Positions 35,786 through 46,194 of a DNA stretch of 64,000 nucleotides are shown piece after piece. Positions within the stretch are counted from its first letter, which is position 1. Each line of letters opens with the position of its first letter. Where the stretch lies: contig JANBPK010000863.1 in NCBI GenBank assembly GCA_027579435.1, positions 52,744 through 116,743 of the forward strand, in the 5' to 3' direction. The notes below the pieces were generated by a model, which was not told the DNA's origin, made no database searches, and was given only the letters and a program-made list of their open reading frames with translations. The translations under genes were made by a program, and so were the position numbers. Source of the stretch: Candolleomyces eurysporus (lineage: Eukaryota > Basidiomycota > Agaricomycetes > Agaricales > Psathyrellaceae).

Positions 35786-36498
35786 TCAGTAATGACCCGT
35801 GAGAAATCGTTGTTCAGTGACATTCCGAATCTTGGTCCAGTCTCTGCAAACGTGAAGGATGTCAATGCCTGTCGCAGACCGTTCCGGCTCGCCCTCTTCA
35901 TTCGTCAAATTGAGGGCAGGCTCCAGGGTGCTATCTCCTCCACACATCATCGACTGACGTATTAGGTTCAGACACCGATGGACTTGTTTGTCCTTGCAAG
36001 TGTCGTTCTCCCACCCGGGAGACATAAATATCTCGCGGAGGCGGTTCAAACACCAGAGTTGATTGTAGACCGCTGGAACCTTCACGAGTGCTCGCTGTCG
36101 CAGGATGCTAGGATCGGTTATCGGTTCCAATGGGTAGCCTTTCGGGAACATCGATTTCCACTGGTCGTCCATGTGGATGCGGTAGCTTTCATGGTTAACC
36201 GCGAGAAACGCGACCGGATTGAGGTCGATCGGGAGTTCACCGGGATATGGAAGGAACTTCCCTAAATGGGGTAGTGATCAGCGCTTTTCTAATCCCGAGC
36301 AACCCGTCGCGGGGAGGTGGAAACTGCGGAAGGGGGTTCCGAATTGCACGAAGACTTACATTCTGTGAGAGACCCGACTTTCTCGACGAATTTCTGATCG
36401 CGTACGATGAAAGCGACGTTGATGGCTAAGCACACCACGAGGACCAAAGCCGTGAGTGCGGACGGACGAGAGGAGGCGTCTTTGTGATGGGGAGGCAT
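35786..36498 (-). CDS. Divergent UstYa-like (DUF3328) protein, block C
   Basis: Exon 1 starts at ATG 36498 and codes the anchor LTALVLVVCLAINVAFIVRD; the donor is GTAAGT near 36358. Exon 2 begins near 36262 with FLPYPGELPIDLNPV and ends at 35786. The motif sites read NQLWC (VYNQLWCLNRLREIF) and QVHRC (DKQVHRCLNLIRQSMMC), so again all four histidines are replaced and both cysteines kept. GGDSTLEPALNL and DILHVCRDWTKIRNVTEQRF close the fold. It is closest to the block A protein. It lies 465 bases downstream of precursor 4 on the same strand. Either it uses other ligands or it acts as a partner of the canonical UstYa gene at 40.5 kb. Confidence 0.86.
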
Positions 36499-36559
36499 GC
36501 GGTGATGGTTGGAGCAAAAAGAGGGTAAGCACTGGCTCTTCGCTCCTTGAGCCCCCTCA

Positions 36560-36566
36560 TTATATA
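36560..36566 (-). promoter_or_regulatory. TATA box of the block C UstYa-like gene
   Basis: TATATAA on the minus strand, 62-68 bases before ATG 36498. Confidence 0.5.
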
Positions 36567-36962
36567 GCTTATGGATCCTCCGCGTAAGAGATCGCTAAAT
36601 TGAGATTCTCACCCTGAGATGATCACAAGGAACCATCCGCGTGAACCTGCATGGTGCGTCGAGATCAAATGCCGTTACCGTTCGTCGGGCATCTCACGTC
36701 GGAAGCTAAGAATTTGATATACCAGATAGCAACATGATAAGCTTAGTACAAGCTACACTATCTGTCAATCGCACAAACAACAAAAGGCTGTGGAGCTAAA
36801 AGTACATTTCGGGTCAGGTAAATGAGAAACAGAAGAGTTTCCGAGAGATGCAGAACAAGCTGGGTAGAGAGGACGTTAGAGGTAGTCGACATTTCCGTTT
36901 CTATCTGCAACTCACTCTCGCGTTCTTCACTTTGCAAGTTTCTCCACCTCTCACCGACCGTC

Positions 36963-37235
36963 TTACAAGATCGAATCGGGAGTAGGATTGTTGTAACGGA
37001 AGCCAGCGGGCTCTCCTGCAACAAATGTTAGTCGTGGGGGTCTGAGCTCGTACTCGAAATTTTACGCACTCGCATTCAGTTCTGAAAAATTTAAGATGAA
37101 GGTCAGCGAGATTCTCTATGGAGGATGAGTCTTAGTAAGTTACACACCATTCTCAACGGGAGCTCCGGAAACAGTGACTCCCTGGATCAACAAAAGAGCC
37201 AGAGCGACTGTGAAGGCGGTGAATTTGTTAAGCAT
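36963..37235 (-). CDS. Small secreted peptide precursor 4, FRYNNPTPDS core
   Basis: Exon 1 is 37235-37148 and exon 2 is 37015-36963; donor GTGTGT, acceptor TTGCAG, phase 1. The product is only 46 residues, the shortest of the four. Exon 1 codes the signal peptide MLNKFTAFTVALALLLIQGV and ends APVENG. Exon 2 codes EPAGFRYNNPTPDSIL. The GEP at the exon junction is shared with precursor 3. The core ends just two residues after PDS, so the conserved part is nearly the whole second exon. It occupies the same slot as the other precursors, divergent from the block C 7-TM gene. No dibasic site precedes the core. Confidence 0.72.
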
Positions 37236-38071
37236 TGTTGGAAGACAAAGAGAAAACTGGTATGGCCATCTAGTGAACATGTTCCCACTTCATATAGGAT
37301 TTCGGAAGGGTTGCACGGCATCAAACACGGAACCTGATATCAGCATTCAAGTGCGATTCGCCATCCAGTTCTCGGGAACTTTCACCGCATGGGGACATTG
37401 AAGAAGCATGTTGTCTGTTCCAATTCTTGAACTCTGTTCTCGTAACCAGACTTAGCTCGAAGGATGGCATATTCGCATCCAAGATTTTGTTCCAAGCGTT
37501 TCACGGCGTTCCTGTGATGCCTTCTTGCGTCGGACGCTCCGATAGAACTCCCACCGCCCGCATTCTACAAACGGCGGCTTTGTGGACAAAATAGCAATTG
37601 ACAGATCATGATGTCTTTTCTGGTCAAATGATACTCTTCCTTTGGTCCGAATACGGTCCCTTCGGTCATGGGTGAATTCGACCCCCACGGTGCTTACGTT
37701 CAGCCTCGTTATCCTCGGCTTCTTTCAATAGGTGCGACGGACAATACATGAGACCGCATCTCAAGAGACTACTTTCCCCTGCTCAAGTCTGCGGGGGATG
37801 GGATAAGGGTTTCAGGATGTCTCCGTGCTATATTACTTACTATCAGGAGATTTACTGACCATCAAGCTCGTTGCTGATAGTCCATGAGGAAGGCATTGAT
37901 AAAAACAACTCAGAACCGTACCCATCACATTAACGAAACCGGATGTAATTGTCTCCTTATCCGGACTGAAGACCCCATCTCATCAAGCTTTTAAAGGTGA
38001 TCGCTGAGGTGGGTCCATGAGATTCCGTTACGCTCACCGCCGACACTCACTTTTCGAGTGAATTCCCCAGT
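37236..38071. promoter_or_regulatory. Divergent intergenic region, block C
   Basis: Region between precursor 4 and the 7-TM gene, without a supported gene. CTATATGAAG on the minus strand near 37297 is a possible TATA box for the precursor. TTTAAA at 37990-37995 is a possible one for the 7-TM gene. Confidence 0.4.
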
Positions 38072-39371
38072 ATGGATCCCAGACCAACCCTCTCATCTGA
38101 GTATACTCCTCCTAATGTTGACCTATGGATGGAGAGATCGAATCTCATAGGGCTTATCATTGCTGGAGTAGCATACGGTAAGTCGACAGTTGGGCTACCG
38201 ACCAGACTTTGACCCTCTCCTTGCCTTAGGAATTCTGTTCACGATCTTCATCCAATGTGTACTTGCATTGCATACCAACAACGGCCACAGGAAGAACCAA
38301 GCTAAGTGGCTTACGGGCTACTCATGCATCATCTTTCTGTTGGCGACATTTGGCTTTGCTGGCAATACCAGGTTCATTCAAATGACCTACATCGACTACC
38401 GAAACTTTCCTGGAGGTCCTAATGATTTCACGTTCGCTTTCTACACCGAATTCTGCAACATATTCTCAATTACCTCCTACGTTATCATGAATTGGTTTGC
38501 CGATGGATTAATGGTACGTCCCTTTCATTGCGTTTTCGCCTCGACTTGTCCAACTGAAGCATCCTTCAAGTTCTACCGATTTGCGGTAATCTATGATCGC
38601 AAGCTCCCACTAATGATCATTCCTGGGATTCTTTATACTGGAATAGTCGGTTCGTCTCCTACTCATGTACAACCCAGCTGCCGCTGATGGTCCCTTAGGT
38701 CTCTCCTTGGCAATGTTGACCTTCACGATGAAGCCCGAAGAAGGCTTCTTCGGACCGACAACTATTAAGATCGGCACTGCATACTGGTCTCTTTCGATTG
38801 GAATGAACATCATCATCACTTCGGCCATTGCTGGCAGGTTGCTCAAGATGAGGGCGAACATCCGGAAGGTCCTGGGGCCAAATCACTCGTCCCCGTACAC
38901 ATCCGTGCTTTCCATGATTGTGGAATCGGCTGCTCTCTACACGTCGTGGGCCATCTTATTCCTCGTTCCCTTTGCGAGGCAGGATACGTTCCAGAACATC
39001 GTTTTGCCTTCGCTTGGTCAAGTTCAGGTGAGCTTAACGGGTGTTTGAGCGGCGATTGTTGTACTGATACTGATAATTTTCCGCAGGGTATTGCGCCTTT
39101 GCTTATCATCTTCCGCGTTGCCCAAGGAAAGGCTTGGAACAGCTCGACTGCCACGAATACGCTGAATGCGAAGACCTCCACCGCGATGCAATTCGATTCC
39201 AGGAGACCCGGCTGGTCGCAGAGATCTCATGGAACCGAGTCTTATGGTCTCACTAACACTATTACGGGTACCAACAACAGCGCCGTTCATCTTGACGTCA
39301 AGATGGAGAGATCAACGCTTCATACTGTGGATTCAGGGAGACAAGCACCTGGGAAGGCAGCAGCACTCTGA
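38072..39371 (+). CDS. Seven-pass membrane protein, block C
   Basis: Starts MDPRPTLSSEYTPPNVDLWM and keeps the five-exon plan of its two paralogues. The signatures are MTYIDYRNFPGGPNDFTFAF, MNWFADGLM, FYRFAVIYDRKLPLMIIPGI, GTAYWSLSIGMNIIITSAIA, LLKMRANIRKVLGPNHSSPY, MIVESAALYTSWAILF and QGIAPLLIIFRVAQGKAWNS. The cytosol-facing loop LLKMRANIRK-[I/V]-LGP is almost unchanged between blocks A and C, whereas the C-terminal tail varies freely. The exons are all open. It is expected in a cell or endomembrane with about seven helices. Its constant position next to a precursor gene points to a joint function. Confidence 0.86.
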
Positions 39372-40491
39372 AGCCGAAATTCTGCTATCGTGTAACACTG
39401 GATTCATTGGACTTGTAGCTTTAGGTGTAGTGCTAGCGTGTATTTATTCACTATTTACTAGTAAACAGCTATGGAAGGACTATAGTATACCCGGCGGACA
39501 CAGCTCATAGAAGGGGAAATTGAAAAAAGTCGAAACCCGTCGGGCATTACGAGAAGGATTCGTCATATGTTGCGCAAAAAGTCAATCTTCTCCTTTCTGC
39601 ATCACGCCCTTCATCAAAGCTGCTTGGTGAGACGCCTTCGAGACCGAAGTCAACGATAGGAGCTTGCCGCACTGCTCCATCTCCGGCCGTCGAACCCGAT
39701 GAAAATTTGGAAGCGATCCAATGTGACGCTGTGTGACGATCTGTCGCCGCGTCGGGGAAAGACTATCAACTCCCACACCAACAATACCAGCGGAAGATAG
39801 TAGGTACTTGGTTCTATCAAAGACAACGCGACTCCTCGGGCTAGAGAAGATGGTTACTTTGCTGGCAGAGGAAACTTCTTCTGGGGAGACGTTCTTCTCA
39901 CTGAACCATTCTATCTAACCGAGTCCTCGTTCTATCTCGAAATGATGCCTTTATCCAGGTTGAGCATCTTTTAGGACCAGGGTAAAACGAAGGGGATAGC
40001 GGTTTCGAGGACAGAACATTCTTAGCTTTTTCTGACTCGGATTTGCTAGCTTAAAACGACCATTGACATAAGTAACGACATATATATTCCATAGCCACAT
40101 GGCCCACACCCCTGCGTCTCGAAGCTTGAAGTGAGTCCCTACCTCTCAAGTGTGGGGAGCTCCTGCTTTTCAAGGCAAAAATCTCTCAATACATGCAAGT
40201 TGTCTTCCAGAAGCCTGCATCGCGATGGGTTAGTGGCGCCAGCATATCCTATTTCCCACTACGAGATGTCCAATAAGCGCCGCGCGGCGGACAATGCCTC
40301 TGATATCCCCAATGAATTCCGATTTCGGTACCAAGGCAGCTCCGATACTGAGGTAGTTACCAATCCCTTGCAGCATCATCGCTTCCAAGGCAGCAGTGCT
40401 TATGGAGAGAACACGTCGCGTCGCCCGAAGGCTAGCTTGAAACAAAAGATATCGAACTCCAAAGTATGATTCCAGAAGCGAATAGAGTAAT
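39372..40491. other. Intergenic, no gene seen
   Basis: No supported gene lies between the convergent 7-TM and canonical UstYa genes. Confidence 0.45.
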
Positions 40492-41207
40492 CTACAATCC
40501 CTTCGCGAAGAAATCCAAATTGCTCTCATAATTGTGTTTGATGAAGTTGTGAATGTCCACCCAGTTCTTGCAGACATGGGGAACGGAAGATGGAGGTGAA
40601 GGATTCTCGCAGGCCAGCTGCTCGACAATCCGTGGTTCCATCGTGATGTCGCTCCCACACAGCAGAGACTCCCGAACAAAGTTGTAGCAGTGGTTTTCAT
40701 GCTCTATCACAGACTCCGTGGGCTTCACTCCCTTCTTGGACTGGGTCAAGTCGTAGCGCATGAAGTTGAGGCAATGGAGGCGGTGGAACATTGCCAAAGC
40801 GAACGGCTCGTCTTTGTCCCCGTACTTGACCTTGACCCAGCCGTTGAGCCCAGGGCTGAGACTCTCCCAGGCATTGACATCATGGACGTCGTAGTGGTCC
40901 GTTGGTTCGAAGACCATGACAGCGTCTTGAACCTTTAGAGGAATATCGCGAGGAAGGCCATTCTTGTCAGATAGGAAGGCTGTTGGAGTTCAGCTCAACG
41001 ACGACCCCTGTGTTGGCGATATCGAGATCCTTACCCCAGCGCGCATTCTCGAGGTCTCGAATGAAGCTCACGTTGAGAGCAAAGCGACCCACATTCCAAG
41101 CTGTGAGTATACAAATGGCCGTGATCATAAACGTCTGAAACTGTGCCATGGAAGTCAGCCAGCGTATGGACGAAAAGAATGAGAAGTGAACGCACTTGGT
41201 CCTTCAT
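40492..41207 (-). CDS. Canonical UstYa-like (DUF3328) protein, block C
   Basis: Three exons. The four-codon first exon MKDQ (41207-41196) precedes GTGCGT. The anchor exon reads FQTFMITAICILTAWNVGRF and ends near 41048 at TGGG before GTAAGG. The main exon begins AFLSDKNGLPRDIPL and ends at 40492. Both canonical motifs are present, HRLHC (MFHRLHCLNFMRYDL) and HENHC (EHENHCYNFVRESLLC), followed by GSDITMEPRIVEQ. It is the direct paralogue of the block B gene at 29.3-30.0 kb, with the same intron positions and even the same miniature first exon. It is a probable peptide-modifying oxidase anchored in the endomembrane. Block A has no such gene that I could find. Confidence 0.88.
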
Positions 41208-41713
41208 CGTGCTTAAACTGGTCACCGAGGCTCAGGGTTGGATAGGGCGAACTAATAACGGTTGACTGACATCACTTCAAGTCTCGGTTGAAGAGCGCAT
41301 TTTGAATAAGCATCTTCAGGAAATCTATCTCAGTACCTGTGACCATGCGGAGCTGATGGGAATGATCATCAGGGTAGTGAGAAGGGAGTCTAACGGACGA
41401 AATAAAGTGATGTGTCAGAAACTGGGTAACAAACTCCCAAATGCCAGCATAGATTGATGGTCCTCCCGCCGACATCCTAATAGAAGAGCAAGCAGCACGC
41501 GGGAGAGCATACTCTACTCTTCACACTTCCGAGTTAAGCTATCCATATTCTGAGATGCTCATCAGCGCGCGCTCTGAACAGACCGGGGCAAACGTCGAGA
41601 AGTTGAGGCGCTATGAGTAAGGTTTATATGATAAATGCACACATGCCTGCAGCATGAAGATTCTGTCGTCTGCGTACCTTTCTTGATCCTCTTCTTGTCC
41701 AGTTCTACAACCG

Positions 41714-42765
41714 ATGGCAACCGATAGCGCTTTGTTCGAGGGTCTTCTTGACTTTGAAATCGCTTCAATTGGTCGCACCTGCCAGACTTGGTATAAAGTC
41801 TTCGGCGAATTCAAACCCGGTGTGCGCCCATTAATCGCTTTACATGGTGGCCCAGGAGTGAATTCGGCCTATCTTGAAATCCTGACCGACGTAACCGACG
41901 GTCGCCCAGGACCCTTGATAATTTACGACCAGGTTGGGACAGGAAGGTCAACACACCTTCCCGAGAAAATGGGCGATAACGAGTTTTGGAGTGTCCAGCT
42001 TTTCATAGACGAGCTCAACAATCTGCTCAAGAAGTTAGAGATTAAGGAGTACGACTTGCTTGGACACTCATGGGGAGGCATGCTCGCCGCTAGCCACGCG
42101 GTGCAAGGACCACCCGGACTCAAGCACCTCATCTTGAGCTCATCACCCGCGTCTATTCCCTTGTGGATCGAATCGCAACACACCTTGAGGGCTACTCTCC
42201 CCCAGGATACCCAAGACACGATGATCAAGCATGAAATTGAAGGCACGGTCCAAAGCAAGGAGTACCAGGCAGCAGTCGGTGTGTTTTATTCACGCCACCT
42301 CTGCGTCCTTGATCAACTGCCTGGACCGATCGCGGAAGGCTTTGCATGCATCGGGCAAGATCCCACAGTCTATATGACAATGTGAGTGCTCTGTCCTTGT
42401 TCAAAGATCAATGCTACATTGACCTCTTAGGTATGGGATTCCCCAACGGAAGGATAGCAAAGAGTTCAATATCACGGGGTCATTGAAAGATTGGACTATC
42501 ATTGACCAGATTGAGAAGATCCAGGTGCCAACACTTGTCACCAATGGTGCACAAGACGAAGCCACTGATGCGACAGTCGCACCGTATGTCGAGAAGCTAC
42601 CGCACGGAAAGTGGGTGAAGTTTGAGGTGAGAGTTTTCTTCAGATCGCACCCCTAACCTCTGTTCTGATTGTGGTCATGGCATCGGGTAGAATTCCAGTC
42701 ATATGTGCCATTTCGAGGAGCGGGAGGAGTTCATGAAGACCGTCGCAACCTTTCTGTACCATTAG
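41714..42765 (+). CDS. Prolyl-iminopeptidase-like alpha/beta hydrolase, copy 1
   Basis: Starts MATDSALFEGLLDFEIASIG. Three exons: the main one to about 42381, then YGIPQRKDSKEFNITGSLKD, then SSHMCHFEEREEFMKTVATF, stop at 42765. The motifs follow peptidase family S33: oxyanion-hole HGGPG, nucleophile Ser in LLGHSWGGMLA, acid in TNGAQDEA, and His in SSHMCHFEE. S33 enzymes release N-terminal proline or short amides. The length of about 310 residues fits. It has no signal peptide, so it is probably cytosolic. The gene follows block C after 500 bases, on the opposite strand to the UstYa gene. A role in trimming the Pro-rich peptides is possible but not shown. Confidence 0.85.
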
Positions 42766-43260
42766 TCTACTGATTCATTAGTCCAAGATCGCAACCCCAA
42801 GGCTATATGTGTGTATTGCTACCTACCAATCGCCGGTTTACCGTCGGATACTGCGCCCTGATCCCACGAACGCTTCCACGACAAGCCCGATCATGATACA
42901 CTTGTAACTGCTTGAGTACCCCAGAACCTTGATTACGATCATGATCACTACGCTGTGACAGAGCGAGAGGCAACAAAGGAAGAGACCACCGCACCCCCCG
43001 AGAAAGAAACGTTCCAAGGTCAGAATGGATTGATGGGTTGTTGCCGAAGAAATGCTTCCCAGATGGCAACCACGCTGAAGGATGTTTATCCAATTCCGTG
43101 CTTCCTGACACCCGATTTTGTTCCAGAAGAGATGTACATCAGCGCGCACCTCTGTCGGTCGTCTAACAAGGTTTTGAGACGTGTGTGGCGGGAGAGATAA
43201 ATGGGCAGACTTACATTGATGGCGCCAGCATAATCCACCTCCTGCCCATTCACAGCAAAA

Positions 43261-44321
43261 ATGTCGGACGAGATCCCTATTCGCGAAGGTTACATCGATT
43301 TTGAAGTGGCCTCGACTGGCCAAACATACCAAACCTTTTACAGATACTTTGGCGAGCTAAGGCCCGGAGTTCGCCCTCTCATTGCCCTGCATGGCGGTCC
43401 AGGCGTCAATTGCACCTACCTCGAGATCCTCACCGACGTTACCAAGAGTCACCCAGGTCCTTTGATCGTGTACGACCAGATTGGGAATGGAAGGTCTACG
43501 CACCTTCGCGAGAAAATGGGCGACACCGATTTCTGGACTGTCCAACTCTTCATTGACGAGCTCAACAATCTCATCAAGAAGTTGGACATCACGGAGTACG
43601 ACCTTCTCGGCCACTCTTGGGGAGGCATGCTCGCTTCGAGTTTCGTGGCCCAAGGCGCTCCTGGACTCCAGAAACTCGTCATCAGCTCTTCTCCTGCTTC
43701 AATGCAGCTTTGGATCGAAGCTCAGGAGGTTTGGAAAGCTCAGCTGCCGAAGGAAGTCCGCGAGACCATCGAGAAGCACGAAAAAGATGGCACCACGGAC
43801 AGCAAGGAGTACGAAGAGGCCGTAGGGGTCTACTACTCGCGTCACCTGTGCACCCTCGACCCAATGCCCGCTCCCATCGCTTCGGGGTTCGAGTGCATCG
43901 CAACAGACCCCACAGTCTACCTCACGATGTCAGTGTTCCTCCCAATACCAGTCGATACGATAGCTGACCTCAGGTAAACAGGAATGGCCCCTCGGAATTC
44001 ACAATCACTGGCTCCCTCAAAACGTGGAGCATCATAGACCAGATTGAAAAGATTACAGTTCCCACTCTGCTCACCAATGGAAAATACGATGAGGCGGCCG
44101 ATTCGGTACTGGCGCCGTACGTCGAGAAGCTGCCAAATGGAAAATGGGTGCAATTCAAGGTGCGCTGTCGTATTGCGTTTTAATCTTGAACGTAACATTG
44201 ATTTCGACACGATTTTCCATAGAAATCCAGTCACATGGCGCACTTCGAAGAGAGGGAGGAGTTTATGAAGGTTCTTGAGAACTTTTTGTATGGCGATGGA
44301 GTAGGAAAAGGGTATGACTAA
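43261..44321 (+). CDS. Prolyl-iminopeptidase-like alpha/beta hydrolase, copy 2
   Basis: Tandem paralogue of the preceding gene, starting MSDEIPIREGYIDFEVASTG. It retains HGGPG, LLGHSWGGMLA, TNGKYDEA and KSSHMAHFEEREEF, so the catalytic Ser-Asp-His set is complete. Two introns lie at the same places as in copy 1 (after VYLTM and after WVQFK). The C-terminus is extended by GDGVGKGYD. The coding sequences are clearly related over their whole length. The two copies are separated by 495 bases that look like promoter sequence. S33 family membership is firm; the substrate is unknown, and an amino-acid amidase is an alternative to a prolyl iminopeptidase. Confidence 0.85.
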
Positions 44322-45224
44322 ATGTTTTTGAGATGGATAAGGGGTGACTGGGACAGACGACGGAGTCTCGCAATGTATTCGTACCTATCAGCATCACAGC
44401 TGCTCCCCATAGGGCCGCTTAAGTTTGTGGTGATATCAAGAATGACAAGATGACGAAAACAAGACCGAGCTCCTGTAAGCTTGTCCACCGTGAGAAGCGG
44501 ACTTCCAAATGAGACGGCATGAGCACGGCATTGGGCGAACCACCGTACGGTGGTGACTCGAACGGACTTGCAGCGATATCCCTTGCCAACTCCTAAACCC
44601 CTTACCCTTAAAGCTGGAAGCTTGCGATCTCCTCTTATCGCAGCTGTATAACTTCCATAAGCCTCCGGCACGCCATCCTGATATGCTCCACAATTTCGTT
44701 GGAATTTGCGTGGCCAAAATTTGACGTTTTGGGGGATACCAGAGAGCGATTAAGCGAGCAGATAGTCCGTCATCGCGGGAGAAGCTACCAAGGTGAGAGA
44801 CGAGAGGGTTTCCCTGGGATAGAATGATAAGGCTAGACAGATTTACAATAGCCGTTTGGTGCAAAAGAGCTTCATGAGATGAAGAGAAAGTTGGGTCGAG
44901 TGCTAGCACAGTGGCCGTTACTGACGTCATATATCCCGTATCCTTTATTGCTATTGATACCATTCTTATCCGATTTGTCCTTTTCGTAGGATACTAAGGC
45001 TATAGAAAACATGTCGTTGACTACACGGAAGTTAGTTTACAGGAGTCAATCTACAATCTACAAGAATACGAATCGGAGCTTGAAGTTCCCTGACGAAGAC
45101 GGATCAAGGGATGTAATAAGAGGGGGGTGAGGCAAATAATTTGCCACTTGCAATCGTCAGGCTTGAAGCAGCTAAAGCAAATTGTATCATTCCCCTTCGC
45201 GGTAATGGGCCCACACAATAGCAC
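44322..45224. other. Intergenic, no gene seen
   Basis: Frames of up to 175 codons exist on the minus strand but look spurious. A 16-base palindrome ACCACCGTACGGTGGT lies near 44540-44555. Confidence 0.4.
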
Positions 45225-45490
45225 CTACCTGGTGTAAGCGCAGGCGCTCCCCCCGCGGCCAATGTTGGCGTTAGTGGGCTGTCCAGAGTATGTGCAGCAA
45301 ATGAAGCTACATTCGAAGCTCGAAGATGGTTGGAGGTGAACATACTTGGTGCAGGAGCTGCAAGAGCAGGGGTCTTTGTCACAATCAAAGGAGACTGGAG
45401 TGGCAGCAATCTGGCATACCTAGAAACGTTTTTGGGGCATGCCAGTCGATGATTCTATAGTACGGCCAAGAGCCATATGTAACACACCAT
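45225..45490 (-). CDS. Possible small cysteine-rich peptide
   Basis: Minus-strand model: MVCYIWLLA from ATG 45490, an intron of about 44 bases (GTACTATAG to TTTCTAG), then VCQIAATPVSFDCDKDPC, SCSSCTKY, FECSFICCTYSGQ and GSACAYTR before TAG. The second part has nine cysteines in fewer than 65 codons. The start is short and hydrophobic, which would suit a minimal signal peptide, but the true first exon may lie further upstream. Other frames here are also open and Ala/Pro-rich. Low-confidence call based on cysteine density and plausible splice sites only. Confidence 0.3.
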
Positions 45491-46194
45491 GACCAGCAGT
45501 TCGAGCTGGTCGTTTGGTTGAAAAAGATTTGAGTGCGAGCGAGCTCGAACGTATGTCAATTTGGAGAAGAATAAAAGTGCAGAAAGGACCCTGATATACC
45601 CCATGGAGATTTTTCGTGCCATATTTCCAGTGGTGGATTACATTCCCAAGAGCAGGTTGCGCAGCGTCATCGTCGGACTCATCCAAAAAATACCTCATGG
45701 GTGACTATAAGGGCGAGGCAAATGTGCGCAGCCAATGAGCCTGCGTAATGAGTCAGGATTGAATACAGGATCAGTCGGCTCTGTCAGAGCCAAGCAAGAG
45801 GGATTTTCCGGATGGGCGTCTCATTCACAATCCCAGAACGATGGCGAGGGAGAGTACTTGTCGCAAGGTTCCTCATCTACAATAGTGAAATTTAGGATAA
45901 CTAGGTGTCTGCGGTGTCTGAAGTGAATAATGCGAACGTTCGAGCACTCTGGGTCCTTACAAGAGTAATGAGGTCGTGGTCTAAAGCGCCCAAGGAGATG
46001 GCCGGCGCAGTAATCGGAGCAACGCGGAAATCTCCTTGCCCTTGCCGACGGCTGATACCGTCATGTATCAGATAAGATTGAGTGATTGACACCATCATAT
46101 AAATATATCCCGTGCAATCACGTCACGCCTGCCCTTGTTTTCCTGACGCCCACCTCGATGTTCACCTAGGTTGGATACATCGCGTCGAAGGAGC

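Noticed and set aside
5092..39371. Idea that the 7-TM genes are mating pheromone receptors with the small peptides as pheromones
   Set aside because: The peptides lack a C-terminal CaaX box and have signal peptides, and the 7-TM sequences do not show STE3 features.
44436..44963. Open frame of 175 codons on the minus strand
   Set aside because: Composition unlike the real genes nearby and no motif; probably chance.
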